DNA from: Gordionus sp. m RMFG-2023
Taxonomy: Eukaryota > Nematomorpha > Gordioida > Chordodea > Parachordodidae
Reading direction: 5' to 3'
NCBI RefSeq assembly: GCF_954871325.1
Contig: NC_088776.1
Span: forward strand, 36,380,508 to 36,444,507
Length of the DNA: 64,000 nt
The notes under the pieces are model-generated. The model was not told the DNA's origin. It did no database searches and saw only the letters and a program-made list of their open reading frames with translations. Positions within the stretch are counted from its first letter, which is position 1. Each line of letters begins with the position of its first letter. Positions 23,760 to 34,883 of the stretch are shown here, piece after piece. The translations under genes were made by a program, and so were the position numbers.

Positions 23760-24165
23760 TTCTAAGAATAATAGGAAGAAAGGGAAAAGAAAAATAGAAA
23801 GAAGCAGGAGAAATGAAAAGAATTGGGAAAGGGAAAGAATAAAGAAAGATAGAAAAGAAAACGGGGTAATGGAAGGTGAAATAAAAAATAGAGGAAAATG
23901 GAAAGTGGAAAAAAGAATAGATTAAAAGGGAAAAATGAAATAAAAATGAAAAGCAGAAAAAGAAAAAGGGCAAGGAAAAGAAAGAGCAAAGAAAAGTAAA
24001 AGGTAAATGAGGAAAAAAAATTAAAGGGGAAAAAGGTATAGGAAAATGAGAAGGAATAGAAAATGGGAAAGTAGAACGGAAATAAAATCTGGAAAGGAGC
24101 AGTGAGAGTATTAGGTAAAGAGAAAGAAAATGGAAAGGCAAGGGAAAGAGAAATGCTATATTGAA
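23760..24165 (+). repeat. about 400-nt polypurine tract
   Basis: The plus strand is almost purely A and G for some 400 nt (GGAAAAGAAAAATAGAAAG-like), with a related shorter stretch at 24,420-24,470 and a G-run at 24,175-24,185. Long Phe/Ser/Leu open frames on the minus strand merely reflect this composition. Such mirror-like purine tracts can adopt triplex (H-DNA) structure. Confidence 0.85.
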
Positions 24166-24189
24166 GAAAAGAAGGGGGGGGGGGGTAGG

Positions 24190-24372
24190 ATTGTTAAAAA
24201 GTCTAATTTAGTTTTAAAATCAGCCCAATTATTTTAGCCAAAATAATATGTAAGACTGAAGATTTTATTTGTAGGTGGCAAAAATGTTTGGACCTATATT
24301 TTGCCAAATCTCTAGGCTTATACAATATTATTTTGTCTAAAATAATAATTGGGTTATTTTTTAAATTTACTC
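24190..24372. mobile_element. degenerate MITE of the TAGTGTTGTTAA family
   Basis: Shares with the copies at 43,081, 46,689 and 61,898 the internal landmarks TTAGCCAAAATAATAT, a GACCT.TATTTTGCC-like centre, CTCTAGGCTTATACAATAT and the inverted AAAATAATAATTGGG. The ends are worn and no target duplication is visible. Confidence 0.5.
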
Positions 24373-24518
24373 AAATCAGCATTTTAATAATCCTATAAAA
24401 ATTGAAAGGTAACGAAATATGGTAGAAAAGGAACAGGGAAAGGGGGAAAAAAAGAAGAAAAAGTAAAGAACCAATACAATTTATTATTATTTTCATTGAA
24501 ATAAAACGTGCAGAGGAG

Positions 24519-24790
24519 TCACCTAGTATTAATAGCCTTTAGAGAGCATATCCAGTGTAGTAGATTAATATCCATTGTTTGGAATTTTAAACCCATTTTA
24601 TAGTATAAATTTCTAATAGGTGGTGATAAGGTACATCTTTGTTTTATACCACATTTTTGCTTAAAAAAAGGTGAAGTTATTATATTGTGTTTAATGTTAA
24701 TGAAACTATTTTCATAAATATTAAAGGGAGGGGGGGGGGGGATAGGGCACATCCTTGTTGCGAAATCCTCCTAACAACACATTTAAAAAA
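24519..24790 (-). mobile_element. LINE reverse-transcriptase fragment(s)
   Basis: Minus-strand frame 24,752-24,519 reads NIYENSFINIKHNIIT, then CGIKQRCTLSP, like the GVRQGCxLSPLLFNLY box of non-LTR retrotransposon reverse transcriptases. A second similar box, RISQQGCALSPPP, lies just upstream at about 24,780-24,740, next to a G-run, so two fragments or a local duplication may be present. Too short to assign a clade. No catalytic YADD box is visible. Confidence 0.4.
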
Positions 24791-25039
24791 ATGAAAATAG
24801 CCACCCTTAATAAAATGTATATTTAAAATTCCTCTCCCTTTACAATGTTGTAAATGATATTTATGATATATATAGCTTTATCATTAATATAAAATAATTA
24901 TTAGAGTATAAAAGATAATATATTTTGATTTTATAAATTTATAAAATGCTTTTTTAAAAAAATAAATCTTTAAATTTGAATGATGATTGATCTATTTATA
25001 AATAAAATAAACAAGAAAATTAATTTTGATTATGTAATA

Positions 25040-25345
25040 TAATTGATATAATGAAAATATTATGTATCATATTGTATTTTACATTGGTGAATAATTGTTT
25101 TCACTGATAACAGATTCTTGAGGGAGTGGTAATATCATCTTGAATAGCTTTATAATTGATATAGTAAAAATATTATGTATCTTATTGTATTTTACATTGA
25201 ATTGGTGAATAATTGTTTCACTGATAGCAGCTTCTTGAGTGAGGTGGTAATATCACCTTGCATAGATTTATAAATGAAATAATAAAATATTAAGCATCAT
25301 AATGTATTTTACAAATTGGTGAATAATTGTTTTGACTGTTGGTAT
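25040..25345. repeat. three tandem units of about 115 bp
   Basis: Each unit carries AATTGATATA, ATTATGTATC.TATTGTATTTTACA and GGTGAATAATTGTTT followed by CTTGAG; units begin near 25,041, 25,153 and 25,267. The third is most diverged. No coding content. Confidence 0.75.
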
Positions 25346-25760
25346 TTTATTGAGTAAATGTATTTTTTTAAATGGTAGTTTTATAAAATATTAATGATAT
25401 AATATGAATATTTGTAATATTTTGTAACAAGATATATTTAATGAATTACTTTGACATCCAATACTTGCATAGGAAATAGAAACTTTAATAGTATATAATG
25501 TAAAGGATGATTATAAATAATATGTATATAAAAACTGTCTTAGTTTGATAACTTGCATTTGCACAAAATGATTTTTAAAATGTTTTAAATATAAATTAAA
25601 ATGATTTATAAAATTTTGTAAAGATAAATTAAATTACTCTGGCATCCTACAGTTGCATAGTTAACTGAATTTATAGGCTCATCTGTATGTATAGATATTG
25701 AAAAAAAAAATAAAATAAATTAACAAATACAAAATAAAATAAAATAAATACGTACCGATA

Positions 25761-25826
25761 CATGACGTAACTATGACATGACGTAACGATGACATGACGT
25801 AACGATGACATGACGCAGCGATGACA
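25761..25826. repeat. 16-bp tandem repeat containing TGACGTAA sites
   Basis: TGACGTAA occurs at 25,763, 25,779 and 25,795, exactly 16 bp apart, with a variant TGACGCAG at 25,811, each inside an ACATGACGTAACGATG unit. TGACGTAA is the ATF/CREB-type site. May be chance microsatellite or a bZIP binding array; no gene starts nearby. Confidence 0.75.
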
Positions 25827-25859
25827 TGTAGGGAGGACATCGGAAAATTATAATATAGA

Positions 25860-26580
25860 TAATCTATTTTTTTTAATTAAAAAAAAAAGAATATCTACAA
25901 ACTTATTTAAAAAAAGAAAGTTGTGATTTTTTTATTTTTTTATAGAGAAGAATACTAAATATTCTTATTTTTTATTTACGATGAAAATTGCTATATAAGA
26001 TTTGGAAAATAATATAGAATTAAATTTTTTTAATGAAGGAGACTAGGAATTACATTAACTAATTTTCATTTACAAAATAGCCATCATTGAAACATTAACA
26101 AGAAATATGTTCATTTATAAAAAAAATTTTTAATTAGAAGATATAAACCGTATGTGCATAATTAGTTAACTTCTCAAATACAAAGGTAAACAATAATAAT
26201 ATTATTTTTTCCCCCTTTAAATCTATAGATATCAATTCAAGATGGTATTTATCTTGTATAAAAGAATATATAAATCTTGCTTGGCCATGACTCCCACTAA
26301 TTATTAAAATCACTATATAAATATTTTTCATGATTAAATATTAATTGTTAAGCTATAAATTAATATTTTAAGATTATTTCGATTGTTTTATGATATATTT
26401 TCATTCAATACCACTGATGCGCATTTATTATTTTAGGTAAATAAATTTATTTAGAATTTTTTAATAAATAAATTATAGATTTAATATAAATTTTTTTTTG
26501 TAAGTATTGTTTCTAAATTTTTATGAATATTACTGATAAATTCCACAATTTATAAGCTAGGATACAGTACTTAGTATAGA
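25860..26580. other. intergenic, nothing recognised
   Basis: A+T-rich DNA; the 65-residue minus frame at 26,134-26,331 has no recognisable similarity. Confidence 0.4.
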
Positions 26581-26850
26581 AATCTCTTTCAATTAATAGA
26601 ATATTGTTTTAAAATATAGCTCAAATTTAGCCTGATATGAGCCAAAAAGCTTGCAACACTTCTAAAATATACTTTGTAAACATACATCAGGTAGTAAATA
26701 TTGCTCAGTTTTAACCTGATATGACCCAAAAAGCTTGCACAACTTTTAAAAAGAATTTATAACTTTAAAAACTTATACATCAAGCAGTACCAATATACTC
26801 ATCTCTTTCAATTGATAGGAAAATTTTTTAAATTTAACCTTTCAAATTTA
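26580..26850. repeat. imperfect duplication of about 100 bp
   Basis: The segment with TAGCCTGATATGAGCC, AAAAAGCTTGCA.CACTTTT and ACATACATCAGGTAGTA (from about 26,620) recurs from about 26,705 with TTAACCTGATATGACCC and ACATCAAGCAGTA. CTCTTTCAATTRATAG occurs on either side. Confidence 0.55.
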
Positions 26851-26914
26851 TTTTAACATGCATAAAACTTTAAAAAACAATATAGCATTTCAATTATGTC
26901 ATTTGGTGGGAAAG

Positions 26915-27088
26915 AATGCGGCAAGATGTTATTGACTTTGTAAAATCATGTGACCTATGTCAAAGATTCAATTTTCGATTTGAACAAGTTTGGAAATGCA
27001 GTCTATTCCTATTCCATCTAAGGTATGGACACAAATAGGGGTAGATCTATGTTCATTACCAGAGACATTGATGGATACAAATATATTG
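26915..27088 (+). mobile_element. integrase-type fossil
   Basis: Plus-strand frames resemble the zinc-binding end and start of the catalytic core of a retrovirus-type/Ginger-type integrase (KSCDLCQRFNF, then IPIPSKVWTQIGVDL). It is short, broken, and ends abruptly at the inverted repeat of the next element at 27,089. LTR versus Ginger origin cannot be decided. Confidence 0.5.
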
Positions 27089-30000
27089 GGCCGTGACTGC
27101 ATATAACACCTGTGATATTTAGTGAAAAACTAAACATAACACCTGTGATATTTAGTGAAAAAACTAAACATAACACCTGCTATATTTTTTTAGTGAATAA
27201 ATTAAATATCACACCTGCTATATTTTAATTTTTTAATACACTTTGTATATTTAAAATATTAAAGGATGTTTTTAATTCTTCCAATTTTTATTAAATATAA
27301 TTTTTATTTACTTGAGCTATTAAGGTAATATTTTATATTAATAATCTAAATATTACTGTAGATCCCTATAAGTATTTTTATTGAAGTCTTAAGGAGTAAT
27401 AATGAAGAGGAATATAAGATGAACTTAGCCATATTTTCAAATATCAATATCATTAAAATTTTTTTTAGCTGAATTCTGAAAATATAACGATGACATAAAT
27501 TTAGGGATCTTGAGAATTAGGAAATAACTAATATAACGTAAAGATACACCTTTTTTAAAGGTTACAATGACATTCAAGAAGACCTACTTAATAACCAAAG
27601 CTTAATATACACAACACAATCCCTTATAGCAAACAATTCAAATTTACAAACTGCTCATTAAAAAATATGAATATGGGTTTATAAATGAATATAAATACTT
27701 TGATATGGTTTATCAAAGATATATGAATAAATACTTTTTTGATTATGCCCATTAATTGTAATCATATTTAATATGAAAAATATAAATAAAGACTCCTAAA
27801 AATATACTCACAAGTTTTATATGGTACAATTTTTTAATGTATTTTGCATAAAATTTATTTTTAGTTTTATAATCTGCAAATTAAAAAATAATTTGAACCC
27901 AATTTTTTTTTAAAACACCCTAATATTTAAAAAATATTAATTTATAAAATTTTCATTGCCTTGTCCTAATCTCAGGCTCATTTTTTTTAATAAATAAGAA
28001 TTAAAAACATTTTTTATATTTATCTGGTTTCTTAAATTATAAGCCTCCTACAACTACAACTTTTAAGGCATTAATCTTTTTTGTTCAAATTTTATTTATT
28101 ATACATGGATAAATACTGATATTTGTATTTAATAACTATGATCAATAGTCAAACCTTCTAATATTTAATATTATATTGTTCTAACTGACAAGAAAATTAT
28201 TCTTTACCTTTCATAAAATAATTTAAAATGATAAATACAGGAAAAAAAATACTCAATCCTTTATAGCATGGAGGGGTGAGGGGCTATACATACTCTAGTT
28301 GTATAAAAAAATATTATTACCTATTTTTTTTGTATAAATTTTAGCTTAATATTTGTAGGTAAAGTGTATATCTGCAAAATAATTTTTAATTTTGTTTGAT
28401 TATTCAGCATTTATAGTGGTGTAGCTTGGGATTGCATAGACCCCACCTAATTATGCCTATTATGTGGGTTTTCCACCTGATATTAAGATTTAAGCAATTA
28501 TTTTTTTTTAATAAATTGGTTGATTGACTAATACTTGTATAAATAAATAATATATTATTTACATGATAGGTTACAAATATACTTTTATGCACAAATACAA
28601 TTAGTTGACTAGATATATATTTATAAATGATTTGATAATATATTATTTACAGGATAAAACTATACTATAATGATAATTTAAATTTCTTATATAGATACAA
28701 CCAATGAATTTATTTATTTCAGGAATAATAAATAATGGATGAAATAAAAGCCATTTGTCATTATAAAAAACGAAGATGTTTGTTTGAAGCAATGTAGCTG
28801 CACAGGAAATCTCAATATCTGTGGCCCACATGCCATTGCAACCCATTTTGTTTTTCACAATGTAATCCATTGTGTTATCCCCTATGAATCCGCTAAAGAA
28901 ATTTATATGTTTTTCTTGAACCATAAAGGATATCATAACACTCCTGATTATTTGATGATATTGCTCATCATTACTGATTTCCTTGCTAAGACATCTAAAA
29001 TAATATTTAGAATTATAAGTTGTTATTAATAAAATACCTGAAAAAACAGTTTCCATCACCTATAATTGGATCAACCTTATCAGGATCCCCCAAGCTTAAT
29101 GATTTCTGATTTTGAGTATTTTGCGACACAATCAAAGTCATGCCTAACTTATCAGAATGATATTTTTTCCAATCTGATGTTGTAGGCTGGAAAACAAATG
29201 GAATCTTGAGAGGTTGATAATTATGAACAAGTTTATTCACTAAAATAAATTATATATTTTAAACTAAAAAATGTAATAGGTGTATTTCCCCTCTGTTGCT
29301 TATTAGAAGAATATGGACCTTTTTTAATAAATAAAATGTATAGTAACTAGTGTATATTACAACCTACCAAAAGCAAATTTTAAAGTTAGGGGTTCAGAGC
29401 TTGTACCTTTTGTCATATCCAGTCCCATATTGTTTGGTATATTATTACCTAAAATATAAAATTTACTTATATAAATGTAATTATGTTACTTGAGGACAAC
29501 AAAATCTGGCTTGACATAGCATTTTTAGCAAAAGTATTGCAAGGTTGTGACTTGACCCCATTTTATTTGGTATTATATTATTACCTTAAATATAAAATTT
29601 ACTTATATAAATGTTTTAGCTTGTTTGCCTTTGGTTTTAACGAATTTTCGACTATTTGCCCTTCTTCCACAGAAAGCATTCTTTGTTTAGGTAAGGATTG
29701 GAAAGTAATACTATCTATTTATATGAGTTATATTAATTTATTATAATGTATAATTATACTTAAATCATGATTACAGTGCTCATCAACCATGGTCACAATT
29801 TCTAAGTAATGTCCAGTGTCCTTATGTTTAAGGTATAATGTAAATTTAAAGGAACACTTCTTGCAAAATGTTGAGGAATTTCTGATACCCTTGGAGTTGC
29901 TTTTTTGAATTGTGCCACCATATTTGCAAGAATAATAAACTTTTCGATATTTTAAAAGATTTATAACGTCTACAGGATATGGTGCTTTTAGTAGATAGGA

Positions 30001-30873
30001 CCTTGCTATATAGACATTTACAAAATTAGAATTCTCAAATTCTAAAATATCGCTCCAAGATGTAGCATCTATAAATATGTTTTGAATATTTAATTAAACC
30101 ACACTTTATTATATATATTATATTACATGAGAACTAGGCAGAGGTATACCCTAAAATAATAAGACAAGAATTTAACAATTCCTTGAGAACTCTAAAAATT
30201 TAAAAACATCTTAATACCACATATTGGTGTTAACAGACTTTATACAATGTTAAATTAATAGTTTATTGCATACTATAGAATTAAAGTTTCTCATCATGAA
30301 GTAAGATATTTGTGTAATATATTATATAATCTATTTACTATTAACGAAAGTAATTAGCTTATAAAATAGATAACATTTAAATTCAAATGAAAAAGTATTT
30401 AGAATAAAATAAAATATCTGCATTTTATGTTTAATTATTGGAATTAAAAAAAATTGTTTACCTTTGTACTTTTTGTTTCTGTGCATTCCATATCAGTAAA
30501 TTTATAGCAGAGAAGTATATTAAAAATTTTGCTCTAACCAGTGAACACCTATTATTTAAATTTAATATATAAAAAATATAAGCATGTATTTTAGGAATCT
30601 CTATCTGATAAATTAAAACAATATTGCTAATTGGTTAATTATTGAAATATAAACTAATGTATAATTCAGTAACTTTAAAAATAAAATCCAATTATAAAAT
30701 GGATGATTTTGAATATCGCGGGTACAAGGAAATAAAAATATTAAATGAATGTGCGATATTTAATTTTTTCACAAAATATCGCTGGTGTTATGTTTAGTTT
30801 TTTCACTAAATATCACAGGTGTTATGTTTAGTTTTTTCACTAAATATCACAGGTGTTATATGCAGTCATGGCC
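27089..30873 (-). mobile_element. inverted-repeat element carrying a zinc-finger/OTU protease gene
   Basis: Left end GGCCGTGACTGCATATAACA, right end its inverse with one difference (TGCATATAACACC is conserved). Immediately inside each end is a run of three to four direct repeats of about 33 bp (ACACCTGTGATATTTAGTGA, then AAAACTAAACAT), pointing inwards at both sides. Only the spliced gene at 28,643-30,486 was found inside; 27,230-28,640 looks empty. No clear target duplication is visible, so the superfamily is open; the ZSWIM/MULE-like finger of the encoded protein hints at Mutator kinship. Confidence 0.75.
28643..30486 (-). CDS. ZSWIM/MULE-type zinc finger plus OTU cysteine protease
   Basis: Spliced gene: exon 1 30,486-30,462 (MHRNKKYK), exon 2 from 30,068, then a 45-nt intron, an exon from about 29,713 (LPKQRMLSVEEGQIVENS), exon 29,448-29,368, exon 29,239-29,038 and last exon 28,994-28,643. 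The junctions of exons 1-3 and of the last three exons keep phase; the link around 29,600-29,450 is unclear because of a local duplication. The first half resembles the GCM1/WRKY-type finger of ZSWIM1/3 and MULE transposases (CKYGGT, FCKKCSFKFTLYLKH, DEHCNHDL). The second half is an OTU deubiquitinase-like domain with nucleophile box GDGNCFFR, SKEI..DEQYHQIIRS, GMWATDIEISCAATLL and catalytic-His box YHYSIVLS. Both catalytic residues are present. No transposase core seen. Confidence 0.75.
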
Positions 30874-30882
30874 TAAAAAAGT

Positions 30883-31675
30883 ATTATATACAAGAATAAA
30901 ATCTGGGAATTATTAGCCAAGCTGTATAATATGCCTGGTAATAATTTTGCATACATATTATATTTATAAATTTTTTTAGGTTCATCTCTCAAATCTCTCT
31001 GGAAAAATCTGAGAGATTGTTTTATAAAAGAGATGTAAAAGCTAAAAAGACTGAAAAGTGGGTCAGAGGGTGGCCATCACATCTCATGGCCATTCTATCA
31101 GGATATGCTATTGGTAGAAACCTTAATACCTAGATCACAGAAATCCTCTTTAGATATAGAGGAATGTACTACTAAATTTGCAAATGATATATTTAATGAA
31201 ATAACAGGGGGTATACATGAATGTAATTAATTGATAAAATATATTTATTATTTAGGTGATCTCATTGATAGTGAGAATATATCAGATGATATATTTATTC
31301 CTAAAGATTCTGCAGCACTAAATCTTAGTAATGATTCTAGTAATTAACAATATCTAAAAATTTATATTATCTTTTATATAGAATATATGTCCTGTGTTGG
31401 GTCATCTAGTTCTTATTATAAATGTCCTAAGAGAAAGAACAACGATATGGGTAATTTATATTTTTTGATTTATTGATAAATTTTAAATTCATGACTATAG
31501 GAAATTAATGGAAATAGAAGCAGATAAAGCATTAATAACCTTGGAAATGCTTAAAAATAAATCAACAGAACATTCAATATGTTTAATGTTAAAAGAAAAA
31601 TTAGATGATTGTACCAAAGAGGAAAAAAAAAGAAATAACAAATAAAATATTTGATATTATAAAAGATTATTGATT
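30883..31675 (+). pseudogene. MADF-BESS type gene, spliced, probably decayed
   Basis: Exons about 30,883-30,921 (KNKIWELLAKLYNMP), 30,980-31,210, 31,256-31,339, 31,382-31,450 and 31,501 to about 31,675, separated by 42-58-nt GT-AG introns. The first two encode a MADF (Adf-1-like Myb/SANT) domain: LWKNLRDCFIKE, then SGSEGGHHISWPFYQDML. The last exon ends with a BESS-like helix (LEMLKNKSTEHS...). One in-frame TAA lies in the MADF domain (near 31,036) and an extra A in the 31,625 A-run shifts the tail frame, so a pseudogene is likely. MADF proteins are host regulators and also the second protein of PIF/Harbinger transposons; either source is possible. The first exon is abutted by the inverted-repeat element. 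Confidence 0.6.
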
Positions 31676-31689
31676 AAAATTATTTTGTA

Positions 31690-32500
31690 TATTTTTTGTT
31701 ATTTGAAATATATATTGTATGTATTTATATTATTTGAAATAAACATTTTGTGAAATACATTGAATGATATAATTATTCCCAAAAGTCCTGCATTAATTAA
31801 GCTTTGTACTGAGTTTGGTAATTAATGTCTAAATATATATTATTTATAATGGATGATCTTTATCTTAGAGAAAGTTTAATGACATTAGTAATTTATGTAA
31901 ACTTGCTTTATAAAAATATTTTCAATAGATGAATTTAGAACAACTATATAGCTTTTTAAGTGACATATTCCTACATATATATTTTATGAGTTTAGACTAT
32001 AATAATAACTTTATTTTTTATTATAATATAAATAAAATACAAAACAAGATATTTATAAAAATTAGATGATTGTACTGTACCAATCAGAAAAAAAAGAAAT
32101 AAAAACTAGAATACTTGATATTATAAAAGATTATTGATTAAAATTATTTATAATATAATTTTGTTATTTGAAACTATATTAATAATAACTTTATTTTTAT
32201 TATAATATATATAAAATACAAAACAAGGTATTTATATAAAATACAAAACAAGATATTTATATAACATACAAAATAAGATATGATTAAATTTATAAAAATC
32301 TGGATTTTTATATAAATATAAGCATAATCATGGAATGAATCAGAATAGCAGTGTTGATTTAATACTACATGAACCTTATGTTGCTAAATACCTAAATAAA
32401 AAATATATTTAAATAATAAATGGCTTTATTTTTACCTTAAACAAACCATATTCTTCAGCACATAGGATGTTTTATAAAATTGGTACATTTGGTATGTAAT
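31690..32500. other. spacer with a second copy of the BESS-like tail
   Basis: A segment at about 32,060-32,190 repeats the end of the MADF gene (TTAGATGATTGTAC, then TTGATATTATAAAAGATTAT), diverged and interrupted. Further short direct repeats of ATACAAAACAAGATATTTAT occur at 32,035-32,275. Nothing else recognised. Confidence 0.5.
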
Positions 32501-32507
32501 AAAGGTT

Positions 32508-32695
32508 TTACAAGTTTGAGTATATAATAAAAGGTTTCCTAAATTAAAATGAATTATAGATAAAATAGAATAAAATTACTTTAGTCTGAAAAATTTAGGC
32601 TCATTTTTTAATAGTTTAGGAAAGAGGACATTAAATTCGCCCTCTTTTGGTTTATTAATATTAAGATGGTTTAATCTTCTCCTCTTCAAGATCAT
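32508..32695 (-). CDS. possible small divergent gene, unidentified
   Basis: Exon 32,695-32,580 reads MILKRRRLNHLNINKPKEGE, then FNVLFPKLLKNEPKFFRL; a GTAATT donor, a 41-nt intron and exon 32,538-32,508 (KPFIIYSNL, stop) would give 48 residues. A further untranslated exon may end at 32,730 (donor GTATCC, 33-nt intron). It is basic and short, like many mitochondrial or ribosomal small proteins, but I recognise no family. It runs divergently from the gene at 32,880. Confidence 0.3.
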
Positions 32696-32793
32696 TCTGT
32701 AAAAAAATAATAATTTGAGGATGGATACCATTTTGAATTAATAACGCTTTGCACTGCACTATAATGAAAATCGCTGCAAAATTGAAATCGCTC

Positions 32794-32848
32794 CTAGCGT
32801 AGCTTTGTTGTTTATTCAACGTCAGAGGGCATATGCGCTATATATCAC
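32794..32848 (-). promoter_or_regulatory. AGCTACGCTAG / GTGATATATAGCGC module, copy 3
   Basis: On the minus strand GTGATATATAGCGC (32,848-32,835) is followed after exactly 30 nt by AGCTACGCTAG (32,804-32,794). The same two boxes with the same 30-nt spacing occur on the plus strand at 36,348-36,402. It sits between the divergent gene starts at 32,695 and 32,880, so it may be core promoter, or the start of a small RNA gene. Confidence 0.5.
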
Positions 32849-32879
32849 GGATCACGGAAATATTAAAAGGTAAAATAAA

Positions 32880-33251
32880 ATGCAAAAGCTCCTTTTAAGG
32901 CCTATAAATTCTATTATATACGCGAATAGGTTTATGTCGAAATCTGATAGTAAGTTTTATATTTATATTAATTAGAATATATTTCCAATAGTATTTTATC
33001 GAAAGCATTTGTCAATTAGTTTAAAATATTTAAAAGAACTTTATTTCTAATAGTACATTTTTATTTAAAAAACATTTAAAGCATATAACAAAGAAAATAT
33101 TAAAGATGCAAAAGAAAATTTAGTAAAAACGAAATTTGATAATTCAACATATAAAAATGATGAATATTTTAAAAATAATTCTTGGACATTTTATGAGCAA
33201 ATTGTGAGAGCTGAAAATGAAAGATTACCAAGGCCATCAAACAAAGATTGA
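32880..33251 (+). CDS. NDUFV3-like mitochondrial complex I subunit
   Basis: Two exons, 32,880-32,949 and 33,082-33,251, phase 1 junction, GT-AG intron of 132 nt; product 79 residues. The N-terminus MQKLLLRPINSIIYANRFMS is basic, free of acidic residues and amphipathic, as expected for mitochondrial import. The C-terminus NSTYKNDEYFKNNSWTFYEQ followed by ENERLPRPS resembles the conserved end of NDUFV3 (TYKN..., then R.PQPS), a small accessory subunit near the NADH-binding module of complex I. The length suits the short form (human mature form is about 75 residues). The identification rests on this short C-terminal pattern only. Confidence 0.6.
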
Positions 33252-33254
33252 ATT

Positions 33255-34880
33255 TTTTTACTTATAAAACTAAACATTTTTCTTGATATATGTTCTGTAA
33301 AACTTTATTTGATATTTATTTTGCTGTAATTTTATATCTTAATAAATAAGTTTATAAAATTACACAATGTTAAGTTGGACAAAATATTGATTAAATATGT
33401 AAAATACATGGCCATCATATATATTTTCTTGTTAGACCATATTTATGATGTAAAATCCTATTTTATTAAGAGAATTTATGATATAAAATTTACAACATTT
33501 TTCTATAAAATATTAAGCTTATGTCCAAAATATATGGTATGCATGTATTATATTTTTAAAATCTTTCATAAGACATCAATGTATAACTATTTAACCCTGA
33601 TCCATTGTTTGTGTGATATTCAGTTTATTGAAATGGGGTGAGGGAGGGACATGTATCTTAATTTAAATATGATATGAAACATATGATCTATAAAATCTTG
33701 GATATCAATTTAATATTTTAGAATATTGTAATTAATTTGATAATTTTTTTAAAAAAATATCCCATTTTTGAAAAGCACAATTTTTAAAATTGTGATTAAA
33801 AAAATACTATAAATAAAAATTAGATTACTTTAAAAATAATGTTGCAATATTTATATATTATAAATTTTAAACCTGAAAGCTTAATGTATTTGTTCTACTG
33901 GTTTATTTAATTCATTAGTGGCATCAGACAAGGGATGCATGGTTGGGGTTGTCCCCACCCCCCACCCATTAAAAAAATGAACTAAATATAAATTTATAAG
34001 TCATTGAAAAGAACAATCAACACCTAAAAAGAACATAGAATCATATATTCAATATTATTTGGAATCACAGAAAAACTTTAATAAACATTCATTTTTGAAT
34101 TTTTAATTAGCACTTGGCATAAGATATGCTTATTTTTTATTTATTGATTAGAAAAACTAGTAGGTACTCATCTTTACCTAACACAATTTCATTGATAATT
34201 TATTTCTTTATATTTAAACTATCTACCAAATGGGTTAAAGCACTAAAAAGTATGAAATACACACTAATTTATTGATATAAATGAGATTATGCTTCCATAT
34301 CTTTGGATGACTTTATAAGTTCTGTTTGTATTTGATTTGTATTTGGTTACATAGTATTATTATTGTTGAATATGTTGATCGATGTTATTTTATTATTTAT
34401 TTTGGCAATTGATTTATTTTTTATATATCAATTTGTATTTAAATTTAATCGGTGAAAATTTTATATTAACATTTTTTTTATACATAAATTTGTATTAGTT
34501 ATTTTTTTTATTATTGTTTAAAAAAAAGATATATAAAGAGATAAAAAAAAATGTGATGGATCTTAAAAAATAAAAATGTAATTTATCAGATAATAAAAAA
34601 TAAAATGTATTATAATTATCTAACTATAATAAAACGTGGAATTAATTTAATTTCAACAATTATATATTGTTTTGTAGCTATAAATCAAATATTAATATAA
34701 TGAAAAATTTATATTAACTTTGTTAAATATATTAAATTGATTGAATATATATGCAAAAAAATCTATATGAAATAATCAATTTACAGATTATTTGCTTTTA
34801 ACTTCAAAATACTATACGAAAAATTACCTTTTAAATCATCGTTTTCTTTTTGATATAATTTACCTTTGATTATTTGTTTT
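33255..34880. other. intergenic, nothing recognised
   Basis: A+T-rich, with occasional C-runs (33,940-33,965). The 88-residue plus frame 33,375-33,641 is Ile/Tyr/Phe-rich and has no recognisable similarity. Confidence 0.4.
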
Positions 34881-34883
34881 ATT

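Noticed and set aside
23707-24141. Phe/Ser/Leu-rich open frame on the minus strand, resembling a multi-pass membrane protein
   Set aside because: It is the complement of the polypurine tract; two overlapping frames are open at once, which composition alone explains.
25761-25826. CRISPR-like short repeats
   Set aside because: Units are directly adjacent without spacers, and the genome is eukaryotic.
28784-29029. Plus-strand frame of 81 residues
   Set aside because: Opposite strand of the OTU exon; the minus reading has the catalytic motifs.
27089-30873. Polinton-type virus-like element, suggested by inverted ends plus a protease and a nearby integrase
   Set aside because: The protease is of OTU, not adenain, type; no capsid, polymerase or ATPase remains were seen, and the integrase fossil lies outside the inverted repeats.
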